From: Alphaproteobacteria bacterium UBA3002
GTDB lineage: Bacteria; Pseudomonadota; Alphaproteobacteria; Rickettsiales; UBA3002
Length of the DNA stretch: 50,836 nt
Reading direction: 5' to 3'
Assembly: GCA_002346425.1 (NCBI GenBank)
Contig: DDZS01000036.1
Location: forward strand, 1-50,836
Of the stretch, positions 32,476-39,494 are shown one piece after another. How positions within the stretch are numbered: position 1 is the first letter of the stretch; each line of letters starts with the position of its first letter. The notes under the pieces are model-generated. The model saw only the letters and a list, made by a program, of their open reading frames with translations, was not told the DNA's origin and ran no database searches. The position numbers and the translations under genes were made by a program.

Positions 32476-33476
32476 GTTTTACCGAAGACCAAGAAGCGGC
32501 ATTCTACCGTGCGACGCAATATTCTCATCAGCAATATGATGCCGTATCCAATCCATTTGGTTTTGGCGGCGTAGGATATTTAACCCCCGGCGCTGCAGGC
32601 TTAGAAGGCAACTGGGCACAGTCTCTGCGAGACATGGCGACGCTAGCAAGCGCTGCTAATAGTGCTGCGCAACAGACAGCGGAAGACGCGGATGCCACAG
32701 CGGGCGATCGTGATGAGGTGGCGGCAAATCTGGCGACGGTGAACACGTTGCTGCAGGCAGCGCAGGCGGCGGCGGATGCGGCGGCGGCGTGGGCGGCGCA
32801 GGCGCAGGGGACGCCGTTTGTCACGACCGAGAAAAACGCCAATGTCTACGATATTACTCTGGCGGATTATGTGATCGGCGATGGTGCCAAAATTGGGCTG
32901 AATATTGACGAAGAAAATGACGGGCAGATGTATCTGCGCGTCAATGATGGCACCAGCTATCAGATTGTCGAGCCGGGGGATTATTCGCTGGAATCGGGGC
33001 GGTTTCAAACGGGCCGAAACTATGCGCTGGTCTTTGAAGGGGCAACCAATCAATGGGTCATCCAGAACGGCACGGACTTTAACAAACTGCGCGGCGATCT
33101 GAATGCGGCCGGGTTTAAGATTAATAATTTGCGCGGGTGGAAGCAGCTAAATTACCGGGGCGGGCTTGCCGCGGTAGACGGGCTTTATTGCTATACCACC
33201 GAAACCGCAGAGCGCTGGCATGCGGTGCGCCCCGTGACAGATACCGGCACCGCCGATATCACGCTATATGTGAATGGCATGGCAGTCAACTTTGGCGGGG
33301 CGCCTTCGACCACAGTTACTGGCGGCACAGCCTTTACTAGCGTGCCGGTGAATGATGGAGGCAATGACTATTATGATCTGCCTGCTAACAGCATCGTCAC
33401 ATTAGATATCGCAAACATCACCGACGCAACCCGTATGACGATAGGCATCGATAAGACCGGAGGTTTTCAAGCATGA
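32472..33476 (+). CDS. Tail fibre-like protein
   Basis: 334 residues. A short N-terminal part is followed by an Ala-rich coiled coil at about 55-115 (AANSAAQQTAEDADATAGDR, LLQAAQAAADAAAAWAAQAQ) and beta-rich sections with NGTDFNKLRG and VTGGTAF, a trimeric fibre layout. It precedes another beta-rich receptor candidate. Confidence 0.7.
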   Translation: MSFTEDQEAAFYRATQYSHQQYDAVSNPFGFGGVGYLTPGAAGLEGNWAQSLRDMATLASAANSAAQQTAEDADATAGDRDEVAANLATVNTLLQAAQAAADAAAAWAAQAQGTPFVTTEKNANVYDITLADYVIGDGAKIGLNIDEENDGQMYLRVNDGTSYQIVEPGDYSLESGRFQTGRNYALVFEGATNQWVIQNGTDFNKLRGDLNAAGFKINNLRGWKQLNYRGGLAAVDGLYCYTTETAERWHAVRPVTDTGTADITLYVNGMAVNFGGAPSTTVTGGTAFTSVPVNDGGNDYYDLPANSIVTLDIANITDATRMTIGIDKTGGFQA

Positions 33477-34795
33477 CCGAAACTATTGATATTACACCGC
33501 CGCCTGCGGTAGCTGCCAGCGTTGAGCCGTATTATGCTGATTTCATGGATGCGTCGCGCAATGTTGCAACCGTATGCGGGACTACTTTTACGGCTACGTT
33601 GCAAGCAGATATTTTCGCTGGGAATAAATTTAACGTGTTGCCGTTAGAAAATGCAGGCGAAAATGCGCGTGCGGGGTTGATTTACACAACGCCTGGCGGC
33701 GGCGTGCATTGCCGCACCGCCGAGTATAATGCGTCGAGTCCTGCGATTACGTTAGGCACGCAAGCAGATATACAATCTGCCGCCACCGATTATTATATCG
33801 CAGAGATCATCCCGTTTAAAAATGATAAAAACGCCGCTTTAATTATCACGTTAGATTGGATGACTAACAAAGACTTTAAAGTGTCTAAAGTAGTTTTCCC
33901 AGCTGACGGGGCAGGTGCGCCAACCGTTACGCATGCTAATTCCGGCGATGCGGTCACTGAGTTTGGACATACCGGCAATGCTTTCACTGTCGCGGGGTTA
34001 ATGACGCATTGCTGGATTGAAAATGAATATGACAATCGTGTTTTAGTCTCTTTTCGTCAGTTATCTAATACTAATGGCAATACCGCTTACAGGGCAGTGC
34101 TGCTTAATGGCGATGGGGAGGTTGTTGATAGTCATTCTTTTGCCAGCGCCGCCTCTTGGAGTACGAGCACGAATTATGCCTGTGCTGCCGCAATGGGGTA
34201 TGACGCATATAATGACGCTTATGCTTGGTTGAGCGTAGGGACAAATGCTATAGCAAGCTGCCTTATGCAAATAACGGTAAATGAGGATACTGTTACCATT
34301 ACCGTTGCGCAAACAAACGGTATTGGAGATGCGACATACGGCTTTGCCGTTGAGTATATAGGCCGTGGTATGTTTGATATTATTTATACAGGGTCAACCT
34401 CGTCTACGACAGACATGATTTTCTTGCGATTGGGATATAACGGCACCACGTTGGTTACGTCCTATATGTCAACGGCGCCGATACCAAAAAGTGATGATTA
34501 CACAAGGCTGCCGGGGTATTCATCTACAAAGCTACGGTATAAGCCTGTTGATCCAAGGAATGTCGCTAGTAAAAAAATTATCATTGGCCAAGGCTTTTCT
34601 GGCCGGGCAAGCTATGGCTTTTCGCTTTCCGCAGTTAACTATCCTAACCTTTTTCAAAACAGTGACATCAGTACTAACAACTGGGCGTCAGAGGGTGGTG
34701 ATGGCGCATGTGATGGAGATAACCCCCGTATATTATGGCTGCTATTCGGGGGATCTGGCAACGTCTGCCGCGTTATTGTAATCGAAGCCGAATAA
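33473..34795 (+). CDS. Putative receptor-binding tail protein
   Basis: 440 residues, nearly all beta and rich in Thr, Asn, Ser and Gly (TTFTATLQADIFAGNKFNV, YEQ-free repeats like VLVSFRQLSNTNGNTAYRAV, MFDIIYTGSTSSTTD). It has a bladed or beta-propeller feel. It is last of the tail genes, where host-range proteins usually are, and follows the fibre with a 4-nt overlap. Confidence 0.6.
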   Translation: MTETIDITPPPAVAASVEPYYADFMDASRNVATVCGTTFTATLQADIFAGNKFNVLPLENAGENARAGLIYTTPGGGVHCRTAEYNASSPAITLGTQADIQSAATDYYIAEIIPFKNDKNAALIITLDWMTNKDFKVSKVVFPADGAGAPTVTHANSGDAVTEFGHTGNAFTVAGLMTHCWIENEYDNRVLVSFRQLSNTNGNTAYRAVLLNGDGEVVDSHSFASAASWSTSTNYACAAAMGYDAYNDAYAWLSVGTNAIASCLMQITVNEDTVTITVAQTNGIGDATYGFAVEYIGRGMFDIIYTGSTSSTTDMIFLRLGYNGTTLVTSYMSTAPIPKSDDYTRLPGYSSTKLRYKPVDPRNVASKKIIIGQGFSGRASYGFSLSAVNYPNLFQNSDISTNNWASEGGDGACDGDNPRILWLLFGGSGNVCRVIVIEAE

Positions 34796-34807
34796 AGAGA
34801 CTGATAC

Positions 34808-35317
34808 ATGATTCTCGCCACTTTTTCCGGCCTTCATGGCCACAATACACTGCCCCGCGGCTGGTGCATGGGGCTTTCAGCTGCGGCTTATGGCTTGATT
34901 TTTTGGCTTTGCTTTAGCTGGTGGGGTTCGCTGGTGTTGCCTGCCGTACTGGCTTGGTGGGTGTTTCTTCGCGGGAGCCGCACCGAGAATGTAGAGAACG
35001 CCTATATGGACACGATAAGCGATCACGAACTACCAAGCTTGCTCGATGTCATGAAAGCGCATTACTTTACCGGCTTTCTTAGCTGCGCCAGCCTGTATTT
35101 GTTCAACTATATCACCCACTGGGGCCAATGGCTGGGCTGGGAAGCGAAAGCCGCAAAGGAAGGCCAATGGCGCGGCAAGCCGGTGCGCGTCGATGCTGCC
35201 GGGCGCGTGCATCCTGATGATATGCCCTATTGGGATTGCCGTCGACCGACAGAGCTTGCGGGCGGGCTGACGCTGGATATCGCGCTATGGGCGCTAATTT
35301 TATGGGAGATGTTATGA
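34808..35317 (+). CDS. Phage membrane protein of unknown function
   Basis: 169 residues. Hydrophobic helices at about 22-54 (AAAYGLIFWLCFSWWGSLVL, PAVLAWWVFL), about 85-105 (FLSCASLYLFNYI) and the C-terminus. It begins the lysis region. Role unknown. Confidence 0.6.
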   Translation: MILATFSGLHGHNTLPRGWCMGLSAAAYGLIFWLCFSWWGSLVLPAVLAWWVFLRGSRTENVENAYMDTISDHELPSLLDVMKAHYFTGFLSCASLYLFNYITHWGQWLGWEAKAAKEGQWRGKPVRVDAAGRVHPDDMPYWDCRRPTELAGGLTLDIALWALILWEML

Positions 35318-35715
35318 AAAAGCAGGAAAAGGAGCGCTGTTATGCGTGCTTAATAAATGCCGCGCTTGTGGCGTTATTGGCGTGCTATGGCCTCTATGCC
35401 TTTACCGGCGAGCGGACGCAGGTGCGCATTTATGTGGGATGGATCACGCTAGCCGTATCATTGGCGAGTGCCTTTGTATGTTTCGCGTTCGCGTATTGGC
35501 AGAATCTGTCTAAAGCGGAATTGAGCGCGCGCCTGCGTGATGTTTATTTCTGCACCGGGCTGCTTGCTCTGGCAACTGCAGGCATGGGGCTGGGCGGTGC
35601 GATGACCTTCACACCGGCGCAATGGGATTTGATTTATAACCTGCGGCCCCTGCCGGTGTTGATGGAGGTCTACGCGGTTACACGCCTGTTTATTCACATA
35701 TTGCGTATCAAGTAA
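35314..35715 (+). CDS. Phage membrane protein of unknown function
   Basis: 133 residues from the ATG overlapping the previous TGA. Four hydrophobic helices (ACLINAALVALLACYGLYAF, VGWITLAVSLASAFVCFAFA, GLLALATAGMGLGGAM, then a shorter last one). It could be a holin-like or superinfection protein. The family is unclear. Confidence 0.55.
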   Translation: MKKQEKERCYACLINAALVALLACYGLYAFTGERTQVRIYVGWITLAVSLASAFVCFAFAYWQNLSKAELSARLRDVYFCTGLLALATAGMGLGGAMTFTPAQWDLIYNLRPLPVLMEVYAVTRLFIHILRIK

Positions 35716-36023
35716 TGGAAAGCCTGATCGATATCGCTGGGCCGATCCTTGGCGATCTGGGGCTAGCTGGCATCGTGATTTTTGCGCTGGCAGCGTTCGT
35801 TTGGTTTCAGACGCGGCGCTATATGCAGCTTGAAGATCGACACGCGCAAGAGCGGAAGGATTCACGCAACGAAGCGGAAGCCCATCTGAAAGAGATGCAA
35901 CAATTACACCGGGAGGAACGCAATGAATGGCGCGTGGAACAAGCGAAGCAGGCGGATAAAGCGACCGAGCGCATGGAAGCTATTGCTCGTGATGTTAATC
36001 GGATTATTGGCGGCATGCGCTAA
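35715..36023 (+). CDS. Inner-membrane spanin-like protein
   Basis: 102 residues: an N-terminal TM helix at about 14-31 (LGLAGIVIFALAAFVWFQT), then a long charged periplasmic coiled coil (DRHAQERKDSRNEAEAHLKE, EWRVEQAKQADKATERME). This is the layout of lambda Rz. A lipoprotein gene is nested in its +1 frame. Confidence 0.7.
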   Translation: MESLIDIAGPILGDLGLAGIVIFALAAFVWFQTRRYMQLEDRHAQERKDSRNEAEAHLKEMQQLHREERNEWRVEQAKQADKATERMEAIARDVNRIIGGMR

Positions 36024-36141
36024 CTGGCAGCGGCAGGTGGCGATCACGCCATCGGTGCGATGCCACGAAGACGACACTAGCCACGGCGGTTGCGCCGGGC
36101 AAATCACGGCAACGCCGGGTTATTGGATTTATAATTATTAG
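35923..36141 (+). CDS. Nested outer-membrane spanin-like lipoprotein
   Basis: 72 residues in the +1 frame, starting inside the spanin gene and running past its end, with GGAGG 6 nt upstream. A basic n-region (NKRSRRIKRPSAWK), hydrophobic LLLVMLIGLL and lipobox LAAC give a lipoprotein signal; about 40 mature residues follow. This is the Rz1 layout. Together with the preceding gene it would fuse inner and outer membranes at lysis. Confidence 0.75.
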   Translation: MNGAWNKRSRRIKRPSAWKLLLVMLIGLLAACANWQRQVAITPSVRCHEDDTSHGGCAGQITATPGYWIYNY

Positions 36142-36149
36142 GAGCGGAT

Positions 36150-36278
36150 ATGAAACGGAAAATACTTAATGCCATGGAGGTCGCGGAAGCGGCCTTTTTT
36201 AATGGGGTGCCACCAGTGCAGCGGCTGGGGGCGTATGTGGCGCTGGTGATCTTCATGCTGGCCGGCTGGTTGTCATGA
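36150..36278 (+). CDS. Small single-TM protein, candidate holin accessory (42 aa)
   Basis: 42 residues with GGAG 5 nt upstream. A basic start (MKRKIL), a short amphipathic part and one C-terminal TM helix (LGAYVALVIFMLAGWL). It overlaps the endolysin ATG by 4 nt. The place and size suit a pinholin or holin regulator, but this is unproven. Confidence 0.6.
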   Translation: MKRKILNAMEVAEAAFFNGVPPVQRLGAYVALVIFMLAGWLS

Positions 36279-36661
36279 CGTATCGCTTAGGGAAACGTTC
36301 GCGGCAAAGGCTGGAAGGTGTGCATCCTGATCTGGTAAAAGTGGTCGAACGCGCCATCGAGATTAGCCAGGTTGATTTTACGGTTTTGGAAGGCTTGCGG
36401 AATATCGAGCGTCAGCAGCTACTATATAAGGCGGGTGCCAGCTCTACGCTTAATAGTCGTCATTTGACCGGCCATGCTGTCGATCTGGGCGCGTATGTCG
36501 ATGGCGCGGTGCGCTGGGACTGGCCACTCTATCATAAGATCGCGCATGCCATGAAGCAGGCCGCGGTCGAGTTGCGTATCCCGATTGAATGGGGCGGCGA
36601 CTGGAAGTCGTTTCCTGATGGCCCGCATTATCAACTACCGCGTAAGGAGTACCCAGCATGA
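36275..36661 (+). CDS. Endolysin, M15 (VanY/T5-like) peptidase
   Basis: 128 residues: DFTVLEGLRNIERQQLLYKA, SRHLTGHAVDLGAYVDG and WGGDWKSFPDGPHYQLP carry the metal ligands (His and Asp in TGHAVDLG, His in PHYQL). These zinc peptidases cut peptide cross-links of peptidoglycan. There is no signal peptide, so release depends on a holin. Confidence 0.92.
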   Translation: MTYRLGKRSRQRLEGVHPDLVKVVERAIEISQVDFTVLEGLRNIERQQLLYKAGASSTLNSRHLTGHAVDLGAYVDGAVRWDWPLYHKIAHAMKQAAVELRIPIEWGGDWKSFPDGPHYQLPRKEYPA

Positions 36662-37098
36662 TTCCGCTTATCGCTACCGCTATACCGGTAATAGAAAAGG
36701 TCCTCGATCGTGTGTTGCCTAACGAGGAAGCGCGAGAGAAAGCGCGTTCGGAGCTGATTTCGCTGCAAAACAGCCAGGAGCTGAAGCTGATGGAAATTCA
36801 GATGTCAGCGATTTTGGCGGAAGCATCGAGCGCGGACCCGTTCACCAGCCGCGCGCGGCCGAGTTTCCTGTATTTGATGTATGGCATTATTTCGCTGGCG
36901 TTTATTGGCGGGATTCTAGGCATTTGGTGGCCCGCAGAGACGCAACTGGCCGCGGATAATATCAACGCCATGTTTAATGCGATTCCGGAGCCGCTCTATG
37001 TGTTATTCGGGACCGGTTATCTCGGTTATACCGCTTCGCGGTCATGGGATAAGCGGACAATCGCGAAGAGCCAGAAAGCGCCGTTGCCTTGGCAGTGA
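36658..37098 (+). CDS. GTA-type 3TM holin
   Basis: 146 residues with an N-terminal helical part and two or three C-terminal membrane helices (PSFLYLMYGIISLAFIGGIL, IPEPLYVLFGTGYLGYTASR). It fits the 3TM holin family found with gene transfer agents and alpha phages. The ATG overlaps the endolysin stop. Confidence 0.82.
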   Translation: MIPLIATAIPVIEKVLDRVLPNEEAREKARSELISLQNSQELKLMEIQMSAILAEASSADPFTSRARPSFLYLMYGIISLAFIGGILGIWWPAETQLAADNINAMFNAIPEPLYVLFGTGYLGYTASRSWDKRTIAKSQKAPLPWQ

Positions 37099-37131
37099 TG
37101 GTACAAGTATTCTTTTCTAATGTTCATTATC

Positions 37132-37159
37132 TTGTGACGCGGCGATTTGCTGATATAGT
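37132..37159 (+). promoter_or_regulatory. Own promoter of the cargo gene (predicted)
   Basis: TTGTGA (37132), 16-nt spacer, TATAGT (37154). The start would be near the ATG at 37166, giving a leaderless message. A separate promoter is usual for lysogen-expressed cargo genes. Confidence 0.5.
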
Positions 37160-37165
37160 TTCGGA

Positions 37166-38179
37166 ATGCGGAAGCCAGTAAAAGAAAAGTCCATTTCTGA
37201 CGTCTACAAAAGTCTTCATCATTACACGACCGAACAAGGCTTGAGGGGGATACTAGAAAACCGCTCAATTTGGTCGACTCATTATAGATTTCTAAATGAT
37301 CGACAAGAGTTTCAGGGGTTCGCAGATACCTTAAGCAACATGCTTGATAGCGAAAATATCACCATGAATTTTAAGAGAGGTCGCGACGATATCAAAAAAG
37401 CCCTTTTATGGTTATCAAATCATGTGCATTCGAAGCATTTTGCTTCGGTCACTTGTTTTTGCCCCGCAGAAAAACAGCCAGAGTATAGACGGGAGCATGA
37501 TGAATTTGAGCTACTCAATGGCCGGCTCAGTCAATGGAGGGGGTACGCGCCAGACAATGGTTATGCAATAGAGTTCGACACTCAGCAATTGTGTGATCTG
37601 TTGCTTATTGAAAAACAGCATTCTACTTTCTCAATGCTTTTAGTAACATCAGTTGCCTATACCTACGGCAAAATTCATAAAGGAAAGCCTCTACTAGTAC
37701 GCGACGACGATAAAAACGATACTATTAGAAACCTTAGAAAAAAATACGCTGAGGTTGCGGAAGATACAATTTATTCATTAAATCATAAGAGCTTGAGAAG
37801 AGATAGCACAGACCAGCTCGATGATCTTTTTCAGTGTGCGGCAAGAAGTAAGCATTATGGGTTTCATGAAGAAAATGAAATTAGAATTATTTCCTTAGCT
37901 TACGGACATGAGTATGAGAGGTTTTTGCATGAAAATGAACTCGTTGACCAGAGCATGGCTTTAAAACAAATCAATTTTCGTCCTGATAATGTTCCTTATA
38001 TTGTGCTTTTTGATAATGCGGCATGTTTCGACCTCTTCGAAAAATCTATTAAACGGATTATTATTGGGCCGGGGATTAATCAAGATCAGCGTGAATTAAA
38101 AGTTCTAATGCTGCTAGAAGAATACGGCTTCCCTTCATGTGAAGTGGTTAAGTCTTCTATTCCGCTAGTAAATAAATGA
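37166..38179 (+). CDS. DUF2971 family cargo protein, candidate defence/effector
   Basis: 337 residues: HHYTTEQGLRGILENRSIW, YRFLNDRQEF, then LSQWRGYAPDNGYAIEF and KHYGFHEENEIRII. These are the four blocks of DUF2971. The HY near residue 19, the WR-x-YA strand and the ExE-x-R block together recall an ADP-ribosyltransferase-like plan; that reading is inference. The gene is visibly AT-rich, lies after the lysis genes, has its own promoter, and is not needed for a virion, so it looks like a transferred cargo gene. Confidence 0.78.
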   Translation: MRKPVKEKSISDVYKSLHHYTTEQGLRGILENRSIWSTHYRFLNDRQEFQGFADTLSNMLDSENITMNFKRGRDDIKKALLWLSNHVHSKHFASVTCFCPAEKQPEYRREHDEFELLNGRLSQWRGYAPDNGYAIEFDTQQLCDLLLIEKQHSTFSMLLVTSVAYTYGKIHKGKPLLVRDDDKNDTIRNLRKKYAEVAEDTIYSLNHKSLRRDSTDQLDDLFQCAARSKHYGFHEENEIRIISLAYGHEYERFLHENELVDQSMALKQINFRPDNVPYIVLFDNAACFDLFEKSIKRIIIGPGINQDQRELKVLMLLEEYGFPSCEVVKSSIPLVNK

Positions 38180-38192
38180 TTTAGATATCCCT

Positions 38193-38468
38193 TCAAACGA
38201 CGCCTATTTTCAGGCGTTTGCCGCATGCCTCAACATATTTGCGGATGCTCGCGACGGTTACATTCGCTTCGCCGGATTCGATACGGGCCACCAGGCGGCG
38301 GCTCGCGTCCATGCGGTCCGCGACTTCCTGTTGCGTCAGCTTTGCTTTTTTTCGGCATTTAAGCAGCGCGGCCGCGGTTTCGAATTCGGGGCCGAGCTTT
38401 TTATATTCTGCCCGAAATTCGGGGTCTTTCTTCCATTCTTTAAAGCTATCTTTTACATTTAAGCTCAT
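38193..38468 (-). CDS. XRE-family antitoxin (HigA-like)
   Basis: 91 residues. N-terminal toxin-contact segment with EWKKDPEF, EY and EF, then an XRE HTH (AKLTQQEVADRMDASRRLVA, RIESGEANVTVASIR) and a C-terminal KRLKIGV strand. It is placed directly after the toxin gene (1-nt overlap). The N-terminal segment is shared with the host orphan HicB-like protein at 587-979. Confidence 0.9.
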   Translation of the reverse strand: MSLNVKDSFKEWKKDPEFRAEYKKLGPEFETAAALLKCRKKAKLTQQEVADRMDASRRLVARIESGEANVTVASIRKYVEACGKRLKIGVV

Positions 38469-38833
38469 TATTCGGTTCTCCTTTTCTGTTCTCTCTCGTT
38501 TTGTGCTGTCCGATTACTCCCCCGGTTCTTCCAGCGTTTTTTTGCTAATTGAATCGCCTTAGTCGGCGTTGCTTGCGTTTTCTTCACAAAGCCGTGAAGC
38601 ACGACCAGCTCCTGCGCTTCGATCGCTACATACAAAGCTCGCGCAATCCCGGCTTTGCCCTTCATGCGGATTTCATAAATTTCGCCTTCAATATGACGCA
38701 TGTGCGGCATGCCGATCATATGTGTGTTGGCATCTTCCATCAGCTCCACAACCCGGACGAAACGTGCGCGCATGTCGGCGGGTAGTTTGTCGATTTCTTT
38801 TTTGGCTGCGGTGCTTATGTATGTAACTTCCAT
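38468..38833 (-). CDS. RelE/HigB-like toxin (Gp49/DUF891 type)
   Basis: 121 residues from the ATG at 38833 (MEVTYISTAAKKEIDKLPAD). GEIYEIRMKGKAGIARALYV and ELVVLHGFVKKTQATPTKAI are the conserved strands of phage Gp49-like HigB toxins, mRNA interferases. The C-terminal tail is basic. It is first in the operon, as usual for higBA. The promoter carries two operators. Confidence 0.9.
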   Translation of the reverse strand: MEVTYISTAAKKEIDKLPADMRARFVRVVELMEDANTHMIGMPHMRHIEGEIYEIRMKGKAGIARALYVAIEAQELVVLHGFVKKTQATPTKAIQLAKKRWKNRGSNRTAQNEREQKRRTE

Positions 38834-38842
38834 AAGCACAAT

Positions 38843-38892
38843 GTGCAATATATTGCGCATAAAGTCAATAATAAACGCGCAATATATTGCAC
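38843..38892. promoter_or_regulatory. Tandem palindromic operators of the right-end toxin-antitoxin operon
   Basis: Two 16-bp palindromes, GTGCAATATATTGCGC (38843-38858) and GCGCAATATATTGCAC (38877-38892), spaced 34 bp centre to centre and inverted relative to each other. They lie 10-60 bp upstream of the toxin start, suited to cooperative binding of the antitoxin on one DNA face. Confidence 0.8.
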
Positions 38893-38898
38893 ATTTAT

Positions 38899-39135
38899 TT
38901 AGGCGAATTCATATAGACTCGGTATACCAGACAAATCGCATCCAGCCGCGGCCATTTCGCGATACGCCTCGTGCGATTTCACCTTGCAATCATAATAGCT
39001 GGGCACTTCTTTGGTTTGCCGACACTTGTATCGAGCCATTCGAAAAGCATCCTCGCGCATTTTAGCTGCGCGCCGATCCATGTGCTCTTGGATTTCTTCC
39101 TCGCTGAGCTGCGAGTATTCATATGTGTATTGCAT
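38899..39135 (-). CDS. Small phage protein of unknown function at the attR end
   Basis: 78 residues from the ATG at 39135. A helical basic N-terminal part (LSEEEIQEHMDRRAAKMRED, AFRMARYKCRQ) and the end YREMAAAGCDLSGIPSL. It is read towards the toxin-antitoxin operators. The long in-frame extension across attR to 39366 is not expected to be translated. No family recognised. Confidence 0.5.
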   Translation of the reverse strand: MQYTYEYSQLSEEEIQEHMDRRAAKMREDAFRMARYKCRQTKEVPSYYDCKVKSHEAYREMAAAGCDLSGIPSLYEFA

Positions 39136-39271
39136 TGCCGTCTCTTTTTTGCTTAATATGCGCCTGCATCCCGGAATGCGCAACCCCAAACCAAAAGGGG
39201 CCGATCCGGGGGCCGTTTTTTGAATAAGGTTATTAAAAGGCGAATAGAAACAATATGATGCAGATTTCTTG

Positions 39272-39293
39272 CGAATCTCATCACCCGCTCCAG
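39272..39293 (+). repeat. attR core (22 bp)
   Basis: An exact copy of 2716-2737 (3' end of tRNA-Gly). No tRNA precedes it. The host sequence resumes with the Trm112-like gene 9 bp later. Confidence 0.93.
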
Positions 39294-39301
39294 ATTTTTT
39301 T

Positions 39302-39487
39302 ATGACAGATTCTACCTCTACTTTAGATCCGGCGCTGATTGAGATGCTGGTATGCCCAGTAAGCAAGGGCGCGCTGCAGTATGATGCGGGCGCGCAGGAA
39401 TTGGTCTGTGCGGAATCGAAGCTCGCCTATCCAGTACGCGACGGTATTCCCGTCATGCTACCCGAAGAAGCGCGCAAGCTCGATTAA
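39302..39487 (+). CDS. Trm112-like protein (UPF0434/YcaR)
   Basis: 61 residues from the ATG at 39302: IEMLVCPVSKGALQYDAGAQ, LVCAESKLAYPVRDGIPVML are the family signature, small zinc-ribbon-like proteins. Bacterial members have no fixed role. Before the prophage arrived this gene lay directly behind tRNA-Gly. Confidence 0.93.
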   Translation: MTDSTSTLDPALIEMLVCPVSKGALQYDAGAQELVCAESKLAYPVRDGIPVMLPEEARKLD

Positions 39488-39494
39488 TTCTAGC

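Larger units (their letters stand above)
2716..39293. mobile_element. Complete HK97/lambda-like siphophage prophage, about 36.6 kb
   Basis: It is bounded by the 22-bp tRNA-Gly direct repeat. It holds an integrase next to attL, an AlpA-like regulator, CI/Cro/CII-like control, a replication module, HNH-TerS-TerL-portal-protease-capsid, connectors, tail tube, tape measure, tail tip and fibres, and lysis genes. All expected modules of a temperate long-tailed phage are present and open. There are no transposases. Genes are tightly packed, mostly with ATGA overlaps. The replication gene and everything from 14.4 to 37 kb run rightward. The repressor and leftward early operon are on the minus strand. 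The right end carries cargo. Confidence 0.96.

Noticed and set aside
32643..33053. 136-aa minus ORF under the tail fibre gene
   Set aside because: Arg-rich antisense shadow of an Ala-rich coding strand, with no signals of its own.
39136..39366. In-frame upstream extension of the 38899 gene across attR
   Set aside because: It would cross the integration site into host sequence; the ATG at 39135 is sufficient.
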